A stretch of DNA of 64,000 bases from positions 62,001 to 126,000 of the forward strand of contig JBFWUF010000004.1 in the NCBI GenBank assembly GCA_050247435.1, in the 5' to 3' direction. Source of the stretch: JAJVID01 sp050247435. GTDB taxonomy: Bacteria > Acidobacteriota > Blastocatellia > RBC074. Shown piece by piece: positions 45,315 to 57,179 of this stretch. Position 1 is the stretch's first letter. Each line of letters starts with the position of its first letter. Below the pieces are notes generated by a model. That model ran no database searches. It saw nothing but the letters and a program-made list of their open reading frames with translations, and was not told the origin of the DNA. The translations under genes and the position numbers were made by a program.

Positions 45315-48011
45315 CTACTCCCCACTCTGTTGAATCAGCTTCGCCACCAGTCCAGTCCACCCCGTCTGATGACTAGCCCCAATGCCCGCGCCGTTGTCGC
45401 CGTGGAAGTATTCGTGAAACAGTACCAGGTCGCGCCAATGCTTGTCGGTCTGAAACTTCTCAGTCCCGCCATAAGCCGGTCTGCGGCCGTCGTCGCCGCG
45501 CAAAAAGATGTGGGTCATTCGCCGCGAAATCTCTCCGGCCACGTTCCACAGGTCTTCCTTCCCGCCTGAGCCGTAAGGGAACGCAACTTTGAAATTGTCG
45601 CCGAGGAAGTAATGGAACTTCTGCAGCGACTCGATGATCAGGTAGTTGACGGGGAACCAGACCGGCCCGCGCCAGTTGGAGTTTCCACCGAACAATCCGG
45701 TTGACGATTCCGCAGGCTCGTAATCCACTCGGTATTCGCCGCCGTTGACGCGCATCACGTAAGGATGATCTTTGTGATAACGCGAGACGGCGCGAATGCC
45801 GTGCGGCCCCAGGAATTCCTGTTCGTCGAGCATGTACCGCATCACGCTTCGCAACCGGTTGCGGTCAACCAGCGACAGGAAGCGGCGCACGCGGCCATCT
45901 TCGTCCGTTCGAGTTTCGATGTGGCTGGCGAAATCAGGACGATTCTCGATGAACCACTGCATCCGTTTTTTGAAGCCGGGCAGCTTATCAACCGCTTCGG
46001 AATTGAGCGTCTCGACGGCGAAGAGCGGGATCAAGCCGACCATCGAGCGGACGCGCATCGGGATGTGATCGCCGCTCGGCAAGTGCAACACGTCATAATA
46101 GAAACCGTCCTCCTCGTCCCACAGGCTCGTGTCGCCGCAGCTCATGTGATTCATCGCGTGGCAGATGTATACGAAATGCTCGAAGAACTTCGACGCCACG
46201 TCTTCATAGGCGTTGTCGTATCTGGCCAACTCCAACGCGATGGTCAGCATGTTCAAACAGTACATCCCCATCCAGCTCGTCGCGTCAGATTGTTCGATGT
46301 GGCCGCCAGTGGGCAGCGTCGAACTGCGGTCGAAGACGCCGATGTTATCCAGGCCGAGGAACCCGCCCTGGAAAATGTTCTTGCCATCGGCGTCTTTGCG
46401 ATTGACCCACCAGGTGAAATTGAGCAGCAGCTTGTGGAAGACGCGCTCCAGGAATTTGCGGTCGCCTCCGAGGGGCGAGCCGCGCCGCCGCTGCTCTATC
46501 TTATAAACGCGCCAGGCGGCCCATGCGTGAACAGGCGGATTCACATCTCCGAACGCCCACTCGTAAGCCGGAATCTGCCCGTTCGGATGCATGTACCATT
46601 CGCGCAGCATCAGGATCAGTTGCTCTTTGGCGAAATCCACGTCAACCAATGCCAGCGGGATGCAGTGAAAAGCCAGATCCCACGCCGCGTACCACGGGTA
46701 CTCCCACTTGTCGGGCATCGAGATCACGTCGGCGTTGTAAAGATGCGACCAGTCGCTGTTGCGGCCTGCAAAGCGGTCTTTCGGCGGATCGGGTTGCGCC
46801 GGGTCTCCGCGCAGCCATCGGTTCAGGTCGTAATAGTAAAACTGCTTGCTCCACAACAATCCGGCGAACGCCTGCCGCTGCACGTTCTTCGCGTCATCGG
46901 ACAAATCGGACGGAGCCAGCTTGGCGTAAAACTCATCGGCCTCTTTCATCCGATCAGCGAACGTCTTGTCGAATTCTTTGCCGAAAGCGTTGTCGAGCTT
47001 CAGGTCGTCGGTCAGCCGCAGCTTGATCGTCCTGGTTTCGCCCGGTTTGAGCTTCAGCCGGTAATGCGCTGAAGCCTTCGATCCGACGCGCGCGGGATTA
47101 ATTGCGTTTTTATCGCCGTGAACTATGTAATCGTTGATGCCGTCTTTGACGTAAGGCGAATCGTTGTCGCCGCCGTAAAGCCGCCGGCTGTTCGTCTCGT
47201 TTTCGGTGAAGAGCGGTTCGGGCGCGTCTTCACAAAACAAGCGGCGCGCGCCGAGATAATCCTGTTTCAATTCGATCACGGTCGAGCCGTTCACAGGATC
47301 AATCTGTTTCATTCGCGGGCGTCGCCCTTCCAATCCCCACGACCACGTGTTGCGAAACCAGATGGTCGGCAGCAGATCAACCTCGGCCTCTTCCCGCCCG
47401 CGATTGGCGACAGTGATTTTGATCAGGATGTCTTCGGGCGAGGCTTTGGCGTATTCGGCGATGACATCGAAATAACGGTCATCATCGAAAACGCCCGTGT
47501 CCATCAACTCAAATTCCAGCGCCTGGCGCCCCCGCCTCTGATTCTCTTCGACCAGCCGCTGGTAGGGAAATTCAGCCTGCGGATATTTGTACAAAAACTT
47601 CATGTACGAATGCGTCGGCGTCGAATCCAGGTAGAAGTAATATTCTTTGACATCCTCGCCGTGATTGCCTTGCGAGCCGGTCAAGCCGAAGAGCCGTTCT
47701 TTCAAAATCGGATCGCGCCCGTTCCACATCGCCAGCGCGAAGCAAATCAATTGCCGCCGATCGCATACGCCGCCGATGCCGTCTTCGCCCCAGCGATATG
47801 CTTTTGACCGCGCGTGGTCGTGCGGGAAGTAATCCCAGGCTGAGCCGTGTTCCGAGTAATCCTCGCGCACGGTGCCCCACGAGCGTTCGCTCAAATAAGG
47901 CCCCCAGCGCTTCCAGTGTTTCGCGCGGGCGCGCGCTTCGGCCAGTCGCCGCTCTTCGGCGGATGCGCGTGGTTTTAGTTTTTGCTTTCCTTCTTCGGCT
48001 TGATGTTTCAT
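45315..48011 (-). CDS. Glucosidase, MGH1/GH63-like
   Basis: An 898-residue enzyme of the MGH1/GH63-type (alpha/alpha)6-barrel glucosidases, probably cytoplasmic since no signal peptide is visible. It opens with an Arg/Lys/Ala helix and WKRWGPYLSERSWGTVREDYSEHGSAWDYFPHDHARSKAYRWGEDGIGG, a hallmark of this group. Later blocks include NGRDPILKERLFGLTGSQGNHGEDVKEYYFYLDSTPTHSYMK, WEYPWYAAWDLAFHCIPLA and the C-terminal NWRGPVWFPVNYLIIESL. The exact sugar substrate is not readable; some relatives act on mannosylglycerate or alpha-glucosides. It is alone on the minus strand, convergent with the DUF2846 lipoprotein. Confidence 0.9.
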   Translation of the reverse strand: MKHQAEEGKQKLKPRASAEERRLAEARARAKHWKRWGPYLSERSWGTVREDYSEHGSAWDYFPHDHARSKAYRWGEDGIGGVCDRRQLICFALAMWNGRDPILKERLFGLTGSQGNHGEDVKEYYFYLDSTPTHSYMKFLYKYPQAEFPYQRLVEENQRRGRQALEFELMDTGVFDDDRYFDVIAEYAKASPEDILIKITVANRGREEAEVDLLPTIWFRNTWSWGLEGRRPRMKQIDPVNGSTVIELKQDYLGARRLFCEDAPEPLFTENETNSRRLYGGDNDSPYVKDGINDYIVHGDKNAINPARVGSKASAHYRLKLKPGETRTIKLRLTDDLKLDNAFGKEFDKTFADRMKEADEFYAKLAPSDLSDDAKNVQRQAFAGLLWSKQFYYYDLNRWLRGDPAQPDPPKDRFAGRNSDWSHLYNADVISMPDKWEYPWYAAWDLAFHCIPLALVDVDFAKEQLILMLREWYMHPNGQIPAYEWAFGDVNPPVHAWAAWRVYKIEQRRRGSPLGGDRKFLERVFHKLLLNFTWWVNRKDADGKNIFQGGFLGLDNIGVFDRSSTLPTGGHIEQSDATSWMGMYCLNMLTIALELARYDNAYEDVASKFFEHFVYICHAMNHMSCGDTSLWDEEDGFYYDVLHLPSGDHIPMRVRSMVGLIPLFAVETLNSEAVDKLPGFKKRMQWFIENRPDFASHIETRTDEDGRVRRFLSLVDRNRLRSVMRYMLDEQEFLGPHGIRAVSRYHKDHPYVMRVNGGEYRVDYEPAESSTGLFGGNSNWRGPVWFPVNYLIIESLQKFHYFLGDNFKVAFPYGSGGKEDLWNVAGEISRRMTHIFLRGDDGRRPAYGGTEKFQTDKHWRDLVLFHEYFHGDNGAGIGASHQTGWTGLVAKLIQQSGE

Positions 48012-48448
48012 TTCCCGCCTCCTTCAATCCCCTGAGCGCGCACGCGAGCCGCGTGCGACCCCAGAACTTCTTCTCAATTAATTGCATCTGGTGCGCATCA
48101 GGATTGCGCGTGATAAAGCCCCTCTTGAATCCAAGCGCAGGTTCCGACAGTTGAATAATACCTGGCGAGATGAAGATGTGATCAAAATTCATCAGAAGCG
48201 AAACGCGGGATAGTCCATGCAATCGCTGCTGGTTCAGCAAAGAAACTGAGAGTCGGCTGGGTGACGGCAATTGATCGGTTTTGAGAGCAAGCATATACTT
48301 CGGGCCGCCGTATCAGAACATCTACAATACATGGCGCTGGCGCCTGACTACAGGGGAACCAACTGGATTGCCGATTCGTATGCCGCTGCGAATCAGGTTT
48401 TATCAGTACCGCAAACTTGTCGGAACACTCACTCAGGAGGTGTAAGCG
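48012..48448. other. 437-bp divergent intergenic region
   Basis: This separates the glucosidase (minus) and the mono-haem protein (plus). It contains AGGAGG 8 bases before the ATG at 48449. I see no repeat family member, no RNA gene and no reading frame worth calling; no promoter boxes I would defend. Confidence 0.5.
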
Positions 48449-49195
48449 ATGTATCGTCTAGGCAGAATCATTCTCGTGGCTGCGTTCGTCACTGTAGCCG
48501 TGGCTCAGTCGCTGGAGCCGCCGCTCTCGGACTCTCGACTCACCATTCACACTCTCGTGCGCGAAGACATCTTCGCCGGTTTCCTAACCGATGACCTGGA
48601 ACGTCTCGCCAGAGGCGAAAAGAGCATTCAGACGCTGCTCGAAAAACGTCCCGCCGCGAAAGCCGAACTGCTGGCCTGGCAAGCGGGCGCGACTCTTTAT
48701 CGCGCGGTGCGCGCCCACGAAAACAACAAGAAAGAGGAGTTTGAGCAAAAGTACAAGCAGGCGCTCGATCTCTTCTCTCAAGCCAATCAACTCGGCCCCA
48801 AAAATGGCGGGGTCGCAGCGGTGACCGGAGGCTCTTACGTTGTCTTCGCCGACCGGCTGCCGAAGGAATATCAGGCAGCGGCGTGGTCGCAGGCTTACGA
48901 TTCTTATCAGGAGCTTTGGAAACAGCAAGGTCCTGTTGTTGACAGACTCCCCGTGCATTTGCGGGGCGAGCTTCTAGGTGGATTGGCCCAGTCCGCCATC
49001 CGCACAGGACGCGTTGAAGAGGCGGCGAAGCATCTGGACAAGATAATCGCAGTGCTAGCCAACACTCCGTACGAGCCTATCGCCAAAAAATGGAAGGCCG
49101 ATCCCAATTCCGCCGCCAACACAACAATCACCTGCATGACTTGTCACGAAGGCGGGCGCCTCGCCGCGCGCCTGACCGCGCTCAACAACAAATGA
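48449..49195 (+). CDS. Secreted protein with one C-terminal haem-binding CMTCH motif
   Basis: A 248-residue protein with a signal peptide (residues 5-20). The middle is helical and TPR-like (for example YRAVRAHENNKKEEFEQKYKQALDLFSQANQLGP, and later GGLAQSAIRTGRVEEAAKHLDKIIAVLANTPYEPIAKKW). A single c-type haem site, CMTCH, sits at residues 229-233, only 15 residues from the end, with no room for a full cytochrome c fold after it. AGGAGG precedes the ATG. A helical scaffold with a tail haem; electron-transfer role is inferred from the motif. I do not recognise the family. Confidence 0.75.
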   Translation: MYRLGRIILVAAFVTVAVAQSLEPPLSDSRLTIHTLVREDIFAGFLTDDLERLARGEKSIQTLLEKRPAAKAELLAWQAGATLYRAVRAHENNKKEEFEQKYKQALDLFSQANQLGPKNGGVAAVTGGSYVVFADRLPKEYQAAAWSQAYDSYQELWKQQGPVVDRLPVHLRGELLGGLAQSAIRTGRVEEAAKHLDKIIAVLANTPYEPIAKKWKADPNSAANTTITCMTCHEGGRLAARLTALNNK

Positions 49196-49213
49196 TCGAG
49201 AGATAGAGGGGTT

Positions 49214-49257
49214 GAGGGACGGGGAGAGCGACTAACGCATGCTCTCTCCGTCTCTCC
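49214..49257. terminator. Hairpin between convergent genes
   Basis: The left stretch GGGACGGGGAGAGC and the right stretch GCTCTCTCCGTCTC pair with a few mismatches around ACTAACGCAT. It lies between the stop at 49195 and the stop at 49267. Confidence 0.5.
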
Positions 49258-49266
49258 GCCAATCGC

Positions 49267-49977
49267 TCAACGCCGATGATGCTCCAGTTGCAATTGCGTA
49301 AAAGACAGCAACATCAGATAGGCGGCGCCGAAGAGAAGCGTAAATAATCCGGCGAAGGCGATGGTGTGTAAATGATCGAGAGGGTGATTCAGGCCTTCCA
49401 TCAGATCGTTGAACAAGTTCGTCGGGCGGAATAATACGTCCCAGCTATTCCAGCGCAGAAAGCGTCCGAAGTAGATTCCGAATCCATTCAGCGCCAGCAC
49501 GCCGAGCACGAATACCCAACTGGCAGCCTTCCCTACCGTCCTGCGCACCAACATCTGCATCAGAAATAACGAGACCAGACCCAGAAATGAACCTGTCCAG
49601 GCGAAGGAGACCAGCACGATGAGGTCGTACCAGAGTGGCACGCCGTGGTGCGATTTGAGGTGAATAATGTCGGTGATTAGATAAGGCGCGTTAGGCAGAA
49701 AGAGCAGCCAGAGCGCCGAGAGGCCAATGATCGGAAGCCATCGGAGGCGCGTTGACCAGTCGTTCAGATTGTAAGCGGCAAAGGCGCCTAACGCGGGCAG
49801 CCAGGCCAGGAAGAGATTCCAAATCAACCAACTCTGCGCGTTGTGGTAGCGCCAGGCGCGCAGCGCGAGAAGTCCGAGGCACAGCGCGGTGGCAAAGCCG
49901 AGCGAGGCAAGCACTGGGAGTTGTTTATAATAATTGGGGAAGCTGGCGAGCGAAGGAAGCTTGAAATTAACAACCAT
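49267..49977 (-). CDS. DUF1361 domain membrane protein
   Basis: A 236-residue inner-membrane protein with about six helices. The family's signature blocks are present: LIWNLFLAWLPAL, FLPNAPYLITDIIHLKSHHGVPLWYDLIVLVSFAWTGSFLGLVSL and FGIYFGRFLRWNSWDV. The function of DUF1361 is unknown. Start taken as the ATG at 49977 with AGAGG upstream; the frame is open to 50037. It lies at the edge of the ADOP permease region. Confidence 0.87.
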   Translation of the reverse strand: MVVNFKLPSLASFPNYYKQLPVLASLGFATALCLGLLALRAWRYHNAQSWLIWNLFLAWLPALGAFAAYNLNDWSTRLRWLPIIGLSALWLLFLPNAPYLITDIIHLKSHHGVPLWYDLIVLVSFAWTGSFLGLVSLFLMQMLVRRTVGKAASWVFVLGVLALNGFGIYFGRFLRWNSWDVLFRPTNLFNDLMEGLNHPLDHLHTIAFAGLFTLLFGAAYLMLLSFTQLQLEHHRR

Positions 49978-50097
49978 AACAACCTCTACTATAAACTCGG
50001 GTGGCGAGCCGAGCTTAGCATACGAGGTGGGCAGCAATGAAATTCGCCCGCCAGCTTACCGGGCAGACTGGCTAACCGATTAGAAAAGGAGTCGAAA

Positions 50098-52506
<2,409 letters not shown>

Positions 52507-52516
52507 ATCTCCTCAG

Positions 52517-52582
52517 AAAATTGTGGGGCAGGTTTCCAACCTGCCCGCTGTGGGGCAGGTTGGAAACCTGCCCCACAATTTT
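52517..52582. repeat. Family F hairpin, perfect 30-bp arms, in the ADOP-1 leader
   Basis: The arms 52517-52546 and 52553-52582 are perfectly complementary, with a 6-base loop; each arm contains GTGGGGCAGGTTTCC and a further internal inverted copy of GGGCAGGTT, so the element is nested. It ends 10 bases from the start codon of the ADOP gene, so its fold would compete with translation initiation. Confidence 0.85.
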
Positions 52583-52630
52583 CATTCTTTCAGGGCGTCG
52601 CATCGCGACATGAAGGCTCCTCTGAAAATT

Positions 52631-52718
52631 CCTGGGTACGCATCGCTTCCAGCGTGCAGACTTTTGCCAGAAGTTCCTCTGATCGAAGTCTGCACGCTGG
52701 AAGCGATGCGTACCCAGG
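52631..52718. repeat. Family G hairpin, perfect 33-bp arms, between two ADOP genes
   Basis: The arms 52631-52663 (CCTGGGTACGCATCGC...) and 52686-52718 are perfectly complementary over 33 bases with a 22-base loop. It is the best-preserved copy of family G; decayed copies are at 11592 and 29759. The perfect match implies recent origin or strong constraint. It lies between the stop of ADOP 2 and the start of ADOP 1. Confidence 0.9.
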
Positions 52719-52771
52719 GACGATTTTCATTGTTTCAGGTGGCTTCATTGAAGACGTGAACGGCTCCCTCG

Positions 52772-55186
52772 TTATTCATATCTCAATGCGATCATCGGAT
52801 CCACCTTCGTCGCTCGCCGCGCCGGGAGGTAGCAGGCCAGTAACGCGACAACAGTCAACAGCAAGGCGATTGCCGCGAAGGTGAGCGGGTCGGTTGCGCT
52901 CACGCCGAAGAGCAGGCTCGACATCAATCGAGTCAGCGCGATGGTTGCGATCAGGCCAATGCCCACACCGATCAGAGCCAGCTTCATTCCCTGCGCGAGA
53001 ATGAGTTTGAGAACATCGCCCATTTGCGCGCCTAACGCCATGCGGATGCCGATCTCGTTCGTTCGCTGCGTGACGGCGTAACTCATCACGCCGTAGATGC
53101 CGACGGCGGCGAGTATCAACGCCACCGCCGCGAAGATGGCCAGCAACAGCATGTTCAATCGCCGCTGCGCCACACTCTCCGACAGGATTTGCTCCATCGT
53201 CTCCATCTTCGGGATCGGCAGGTCGCGGTCGAGCGACCAGACGGCGTCGCGCACCGCGCCAGCCAGCGCCAGCGGATCGCCCGTCGTGCGCAACACGACC
53301 TGCATCGAACGCGATGGCGCCTGCGCGTGCGGGAACCAGGATTCGATCCTGATCGGCTGATCCAGTCCTTGCCGTTTGGTGTCGCGCACCACCCCGACGA
53401 TGGTGATCCATTGCGGGTTGTTGTTCCCGTCGCCGAACGTGAAGCGTTTGCCGACCGCGTCTTCGTTCGGGAAATAGCGTTTGACGAAGGTCTCGTTGAC
53501 GATGGCCACCCGCGGTTTATCACTCGCGTCCTGCTCGCTGAACGTACGTCCGCTCAACAACTGAATGCTCATCGTCTGAAAGTAATTCGGCTGCACGGCG
53601 TCGAACGGCAGTTCCAGCGACTGTTCGCGCGGGTCTGGCGGGCGGTTCTCGATGGTGAAGTTGCTGGAATTGGCCAGCTTCGGCAGCAGGATGGTACTCA
53701 CGGCGCTCGCCGCTTCGACTCCGGGCAGCGTCGAGAGCCGTTCCTGCAACTGCTGGAAGAACGCTGTTGCCTTCGCGCCTTCGGCGTATTTCGAGCGCGG
53801 GAGGGCGAGTTTCATCGTCAGCACGCGTTCGGTCTTGAATCCGGGGGCAACCTGTTGCAATCGCCAGAAACTGCGGATCAACAGTCCGGCGCTGATGAGC
53901 AGAGCCAGCGTCAACGCGACTTCAGCGACGATGAAGGCGGAACGGATGCGCTGAGCGCGCGAGCCGCCAGCCCCGGTGCGCCCGCCCTCTTTGAGCGTCT
54001 CGCCCAGTTCGAGATGCGAAGTTTGCAGCGCGGGCGCCAGTCCGAAGATCAAGCCCGTCAGCAGCGACAGCCCGACGGTGAAGCCTAGCACGCGCCCATC
54101 CAAACGAATGTTATCGAGCCGGGGAATGTTGGCCGGGCTGAGATCGAGCAACAACTCCAAACCCCACAAGGCCAGCAACACGCCCAGCGCGCCACCAGCC
54201 ACCGATAGCAGCACGCTTTCGGTCAGCAGTTGCCGCACCAAACGCCATCGGCTCGCGCCCAGCGCCGCTCGCACCGCGACTTCGCGCTGCCGCGTTGCAG
54301 CCCGCGCCAGCAGCAGGTTCGCCACGTTCGCGCACGCGATCAACAACACAAAGCCGACCGCGCCGAGCAGCACGAGCAACGCCCTGCGAACATTGCCGAC
54401 GGTCTGTTCGTGCAGCGGGACGACGTTGACGCCATAACCGGCGAGGTTCGGGTATTGTTGTTCAAGCTGGCGCGCGACAACATCCATGTCGGCCTGAGCC
54501 TGCGCGCGCGTCACGCCCGATTTGAGACGACCGACAACGGGCAACCAGAACGCGCCGCGAGCCGCGCGCAATCGCTCGTTCGGAGCCAGCGGCGCCCATA
54601 TCTCCGCTTTTGTCGGAAACTGGAATCCGGGAGGCATAATGCCCACGACGGTGTGCGACTCGCCATTGAGCGAGATCGTCTTGTTCAAAATTCCGGGATC
54701 GCCGCCGAAACGCCTCTGCCACAGGCCGTGGCTCAGGATCACGACTTTGTCCTTGCCCGGCTGTTCTTCCTCGGCGGTGAAGCCGCGCCCCTGCGCCGGG
54801 CCGACGCCCATCAACTGAAAGAAATTGGACGACACGGTGGCGGCGCGCAATTCTTCAGGCTCTCCCGCCCCAGTCAGATTGACATTCAAACTTCTCACCC
54901 CGGCCATCCCCTGAAAGGTTTTGTTCTGATTGCGCCAGTCCTGAAAATTCGGATACGAAGTGATGTCGTCGCGGATGCCCTGCCGCCGATTGTCCAGCCA
55001 GACCATCGTCAGTTGATCCGATTGCGGATATGGCAACGCGCTCAACAACACGCCGTTGACGACGCTGAAGATCGCAGTATTCGCGCCGATGCCGAGGGCT
55101 AACGTGATCACAGCAACCAACGTGAAGCCAGGATTCTTCAACAGCATTCGCGCGCCGTAGCGCAGGTCTTGCCAGAAGCTATGCAT
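52772..55186 (-). CDS. ADOP family ABC permease (MacB_PCD/FtsX) 2
   Basis: An 804-residue orphan permease with the same double MacB architecture as its neighbour. It starts MHSFWQDLRYGARMLLKNPGFTLVAVITLALGIGANTAIFS and ends RRATKVDPMIALRYE. The first FtsX unit reads LLGAVGFVLLIACANVANLLLAR, the second GIYGVMSYAVTQRTNEIGIRMALGAQ. It shares long identical stretches with the other three copies but differs across the periplasmic cores, so the copies are old paralogues. It is upstream of ADOP 1 on the same strand but separated by two long hairpins, which argues against one uninterrupted transcript. Confidence 0.94.
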   Translation of the reverse strand: MHSFWQDLRYGARMLLKNPGFTLVAVITLALGIGANTAIFSVVNGVLLSALPYPQSDQLTMVWLDNRRQGIRDDITSYPNFQDWRNQNKTFQGMAGVRSLNVNLTGAGEPEELRAATVSSNFFQLMGVGPAQGRGFTAEEEQPGKDKVVILSHGLWQRRFGGDPGILNKTISLNGESHTVVGIMPPGFQFPTKAEIWAPLAPNERLRAARGAFWLPVVGRLKSGVTRAQAQADMDVVARQLEQQYPNLAGYGVNVVPLHEQTVGNVRRALLVLLGAVGFVLLIACANVANLLLARAATRQREVAVRAALGASRWRLVRQLLTESVLLSVAGGALGVLLALWGLELLLDLSPANIPRLDNIRLDGRVLGFTVGLSLLTGLIFGLAPALQTSHLELGETLKEGGRTGAGGSRAQRIRSAFIVAEVALTLALLISAGLLIRSFWRLQQVAPGFKTERVLTMKLALPRSKYAEGAKATAFFQQLQERLSTLPGVEAASAVSTILLPKLANSSNFTIENRPPDPREQSLELPFDAVQPNYFQTMSIQLLSGRTFSEQDASDKPRVAIVNETFVKRYFPNEDAVGKRFTFGDGNNNPQWITIVGVVRDTKRQGLDQPIRIESWFPHAQAPSRSMQVVLRTTGDPLALAGAVRDAVWSLDRDLPIPKMETMEQILSESVAQRRLNMLLLAIFAAVALILAAVGIYGVMSYAVTQRTNEIGIRMALGAQMGDVLKLILAQGMKLALIGVGIGLIATIALTRLMSSLLFGVSATDPLTFAAIALLLTVVALLACYLPARRATKVDPMIALRYE

Positions 55187-55394
55187 CTTTCCCTCCAGTT
55201 CGATTAGGAAAATGTTGATTCCCTTTTGTTATCCAAACGCCGTGCCAGTGCGGTCGAATAGTTAAACTGTGAATTCAGGATGCTTGATCAGGCGAGCGGG
55301 GTTTGGCCAAACGATGCGGGTGTGCGCTTCCGGGATTCAGCCATCCCAAAATCGAGAACGCTTTGACGAGTAGAACTGATGTTATCATCCGCGA

Positions 55395-56402
55395 ATGGAA
55401 TCACAGGAAGTCGTTGAGCGTGACCGCTCGCTAATCCCAATCATTAACATCGGCCCGCTGATTCACGAGGCTGAAGATCGGCGCGTCGTCGCCGATGAAA
55501 TTGGGCGCGCTTGCCGCGATTGCGGATTCTTTTACATCACCGGTCACGGCGTGAACGAAGCGCTGCAACAGAGGCTTGAACGGCTCAGCCGGCAATTCTT
55601 CGCGCAGGACGTTGAAGCCAAGTTGGAGATACGGATGGCGCGTGGCGGCAGGGCCTGGCGCGGTTATTTCCCGGTCGGCGGCGAATTGACTTCGGGCCAG
55701 CCTGATTTGAAAGAAGGCATCTACTTCGGCGCGGAGTTGGCGGAAGATCACCCAATGGCCGCCTGTGGCGTTCCGCTGCACGGCTCGAACCTTTTTCCGT
55801 CAAACATCCCCGGCTTTCGTGAGACGGTTTTGGAATATATGGCCGCGATGACACATCTCGGCCACGCGCTGATGCGAGGCATCGCAATGAGCCTCGGCCT
55901 TGATGAATCGTATTTCGCCGAGCGTTACACCGGCGACCCGCTTGTCCTATTTCGGATTTTCAACTACCCCGCTCAACCCACAACGACTGGCTGGGGCGTG
56001 GGCGAGCACACCGATTACGGGCTGCTGACGATTTTGAAGCAGGATGAATCGGGCGGCTTGCAGGTGAAATCACAATCGCAGTGGATCGAAGCTCAGCCCA
56101 TCCCCGCATCGTTCGTCTGCAACATCGGCGATATGCTGGATCGGCTGACCGGCGGGCTGTACCGTTCGACGCCTCATCGCGTGCGGAACGTGAGCGGGCG
56201 CGACCGGCTCTCGTTCCCATTCTTCTTCGACCCGAACTTCAACGCAGCGGTCGAACCGCTTCCGCTCAATCACATCAGAATTGACGATCAGGACGAACGC
56301 TGGGATCGGGCGAGCGTTCACGAGTTCAGTGGGACGTATGGCGATTATCTGCTTGGCAAAGTATCGAAGGTTTTTCCGCAATTGCGCGGCGAGGCGCTGT
56401 GA
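55395..56402 (+). CDS. 2-oxoglutarate/Fe(II) oxygenase, isopenicillin-N-synthase-like
   Basis: A 335-residue non-haem iron oxygenase of the DIOX_N + 2OG-FeII_Oxy type. The iron ligands are His205 and Asp207 in GEHTDYGLLT and His261 in STPHRVRN; Arg271 and Ser273 in RLSFPFFFDP match the 2-oxoglutarate/substrate carboxylate site. The N-terminal LIPIINIGPLIHEAEDRRVVADEIGRACRDCGFFYITGHGV is the DIOX_N block. Substrates of such bacterial proteins range from amino acids to gibberellin-like compounds; none can be read here. It stands alone, divergent from ADOP 2, and its stop directly abuts the YceI stop. Confidence 0.9.
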   Translation: MESQEVVERDRSLIPIINIGPLIHEAEDRRVVADEIGRACRDCGFFYITGHGVNEALQQRLERLSRQFFAQDVEAKLEIRMARGGRAWRGYFPVGGELTSGQPDLKEGIYFGAELAEDHPMAACGVPLHGSNLFPSNIPGFRETVLEYMAAMTHLGHALMRGIAMSLGLDESYFAERYTGDPLVLFRIFNYPAQPTTTGWGVGEHTDYGLLTILKQDESGGLQVKSQSQWIEAQPIPASFVCNIGDMLDRLTGGLYRSTPHRVRNVSGRDRLSFPFFFDPNFNAAVEPLPLNHIRIDDQDERWDRASVHEFSGTYGDYLLGKVSKVFPQLRGEAL

Positions 56403-56948
56403 TTAACGCTGCTTCATCGCCTGAACCTGGATCAGAATTTTGATCGCGCGGCCGATCAGCCCCCGCCCGTAACTGACTCCGAAGCCGTGGCGGTCAATCT
56501 CGGCCATCGCGGTGTAGTAGGCGACTTCATCGCCCTGAGGCGAGCGGCTGCGATCCGTGACCCAAACGTCAAGCGCGATCTCGCGGCTGCGGTCTTTGAT
56601 CGTCAACTCGCCGGTCACGCGCAGCATGTCTCTGTCCCGGCCTTTTTCGACGCGCAAGCTTTGAAAGCGAATCTCAGGATATTTCTCCGCGTCCAGAAAA
56701 TCCGGCGAACGCAGATGCGTGTCTCGCCGCCGGATGCCCGTGCCGATGCTTTCGGCTCTGATCGCCGCTTCGACCGATGAATGTTTGATGTCATCTTCGC
56801 CAAGCGTGATCGTCCCGCCGAATTCGGTGAAGCTTCCGGTGACGGTCATGAAAAACAGATTCCTGACGCTGAATTGCACGGTCGCATATTGAGGATCAAT
56901 CGTCCAAACGGTTTGAGCGCCGCCAGCGCTGATTGCCTCTGGTTTCAT
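56403..56948 (-). CDS. YceI family protein
   Basis: A 181-residue lipocalin-like YceI protein that binds isoprenoid lipids. The family pattern is clear: TVWTIDPQYATVQFSVRNLFFMTVTGSFTEFGGTITLGED, SVEAAIRAESIGTGIRRRDTHLRSPDFLDAEKYPEIRFQS, and TVTGELTIKDRSREI-like VTGELTIKDRSREIALDV. No signal peptide is visible, so it is probably cytoplasmic. Its stop codon directly abuts the stop of the convergent oxygenase gene with no space for a terminator. Confidence 0.93.
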   Translation of the reverse strand: MKPEAISAGGAQTVWTIDPQYATVQFSVRNLFFMTVTGSFTEFGGTITLGEDDIKHSSVEAAIRAESIGTGIRRRDTHLRSPDFLDAEKYPEIRFQSLRVEKGRDRDMLRVTGELTIKDRSREIALDVWVTDRSRSPQGDEVAYYTAMAEIDRHGFGVSYGRGLIGRAIKILIQVQAMKQR

Positions 56949-57179
56949 CTGATGTCTCCTCCGTCTTCTTCAAGAAAGGAAGGTCAGCGATCTGACGCTG
57001 AATCACCTGAAGTGGAGTCCAAACGCCGTGCCAGATGAATCCACCCGCTAATTGCTGGGATGAGTAAGTTTGCTCGGTGAAGCGTCATGGCGCCGGAAAA
57101 TAAAACGTCCGCTTCCGGGAAATTACATTCCCAATAGCGGACCAGGAGTGTGCGCAAAGCTTCAGGCAAGAGTACGCGG

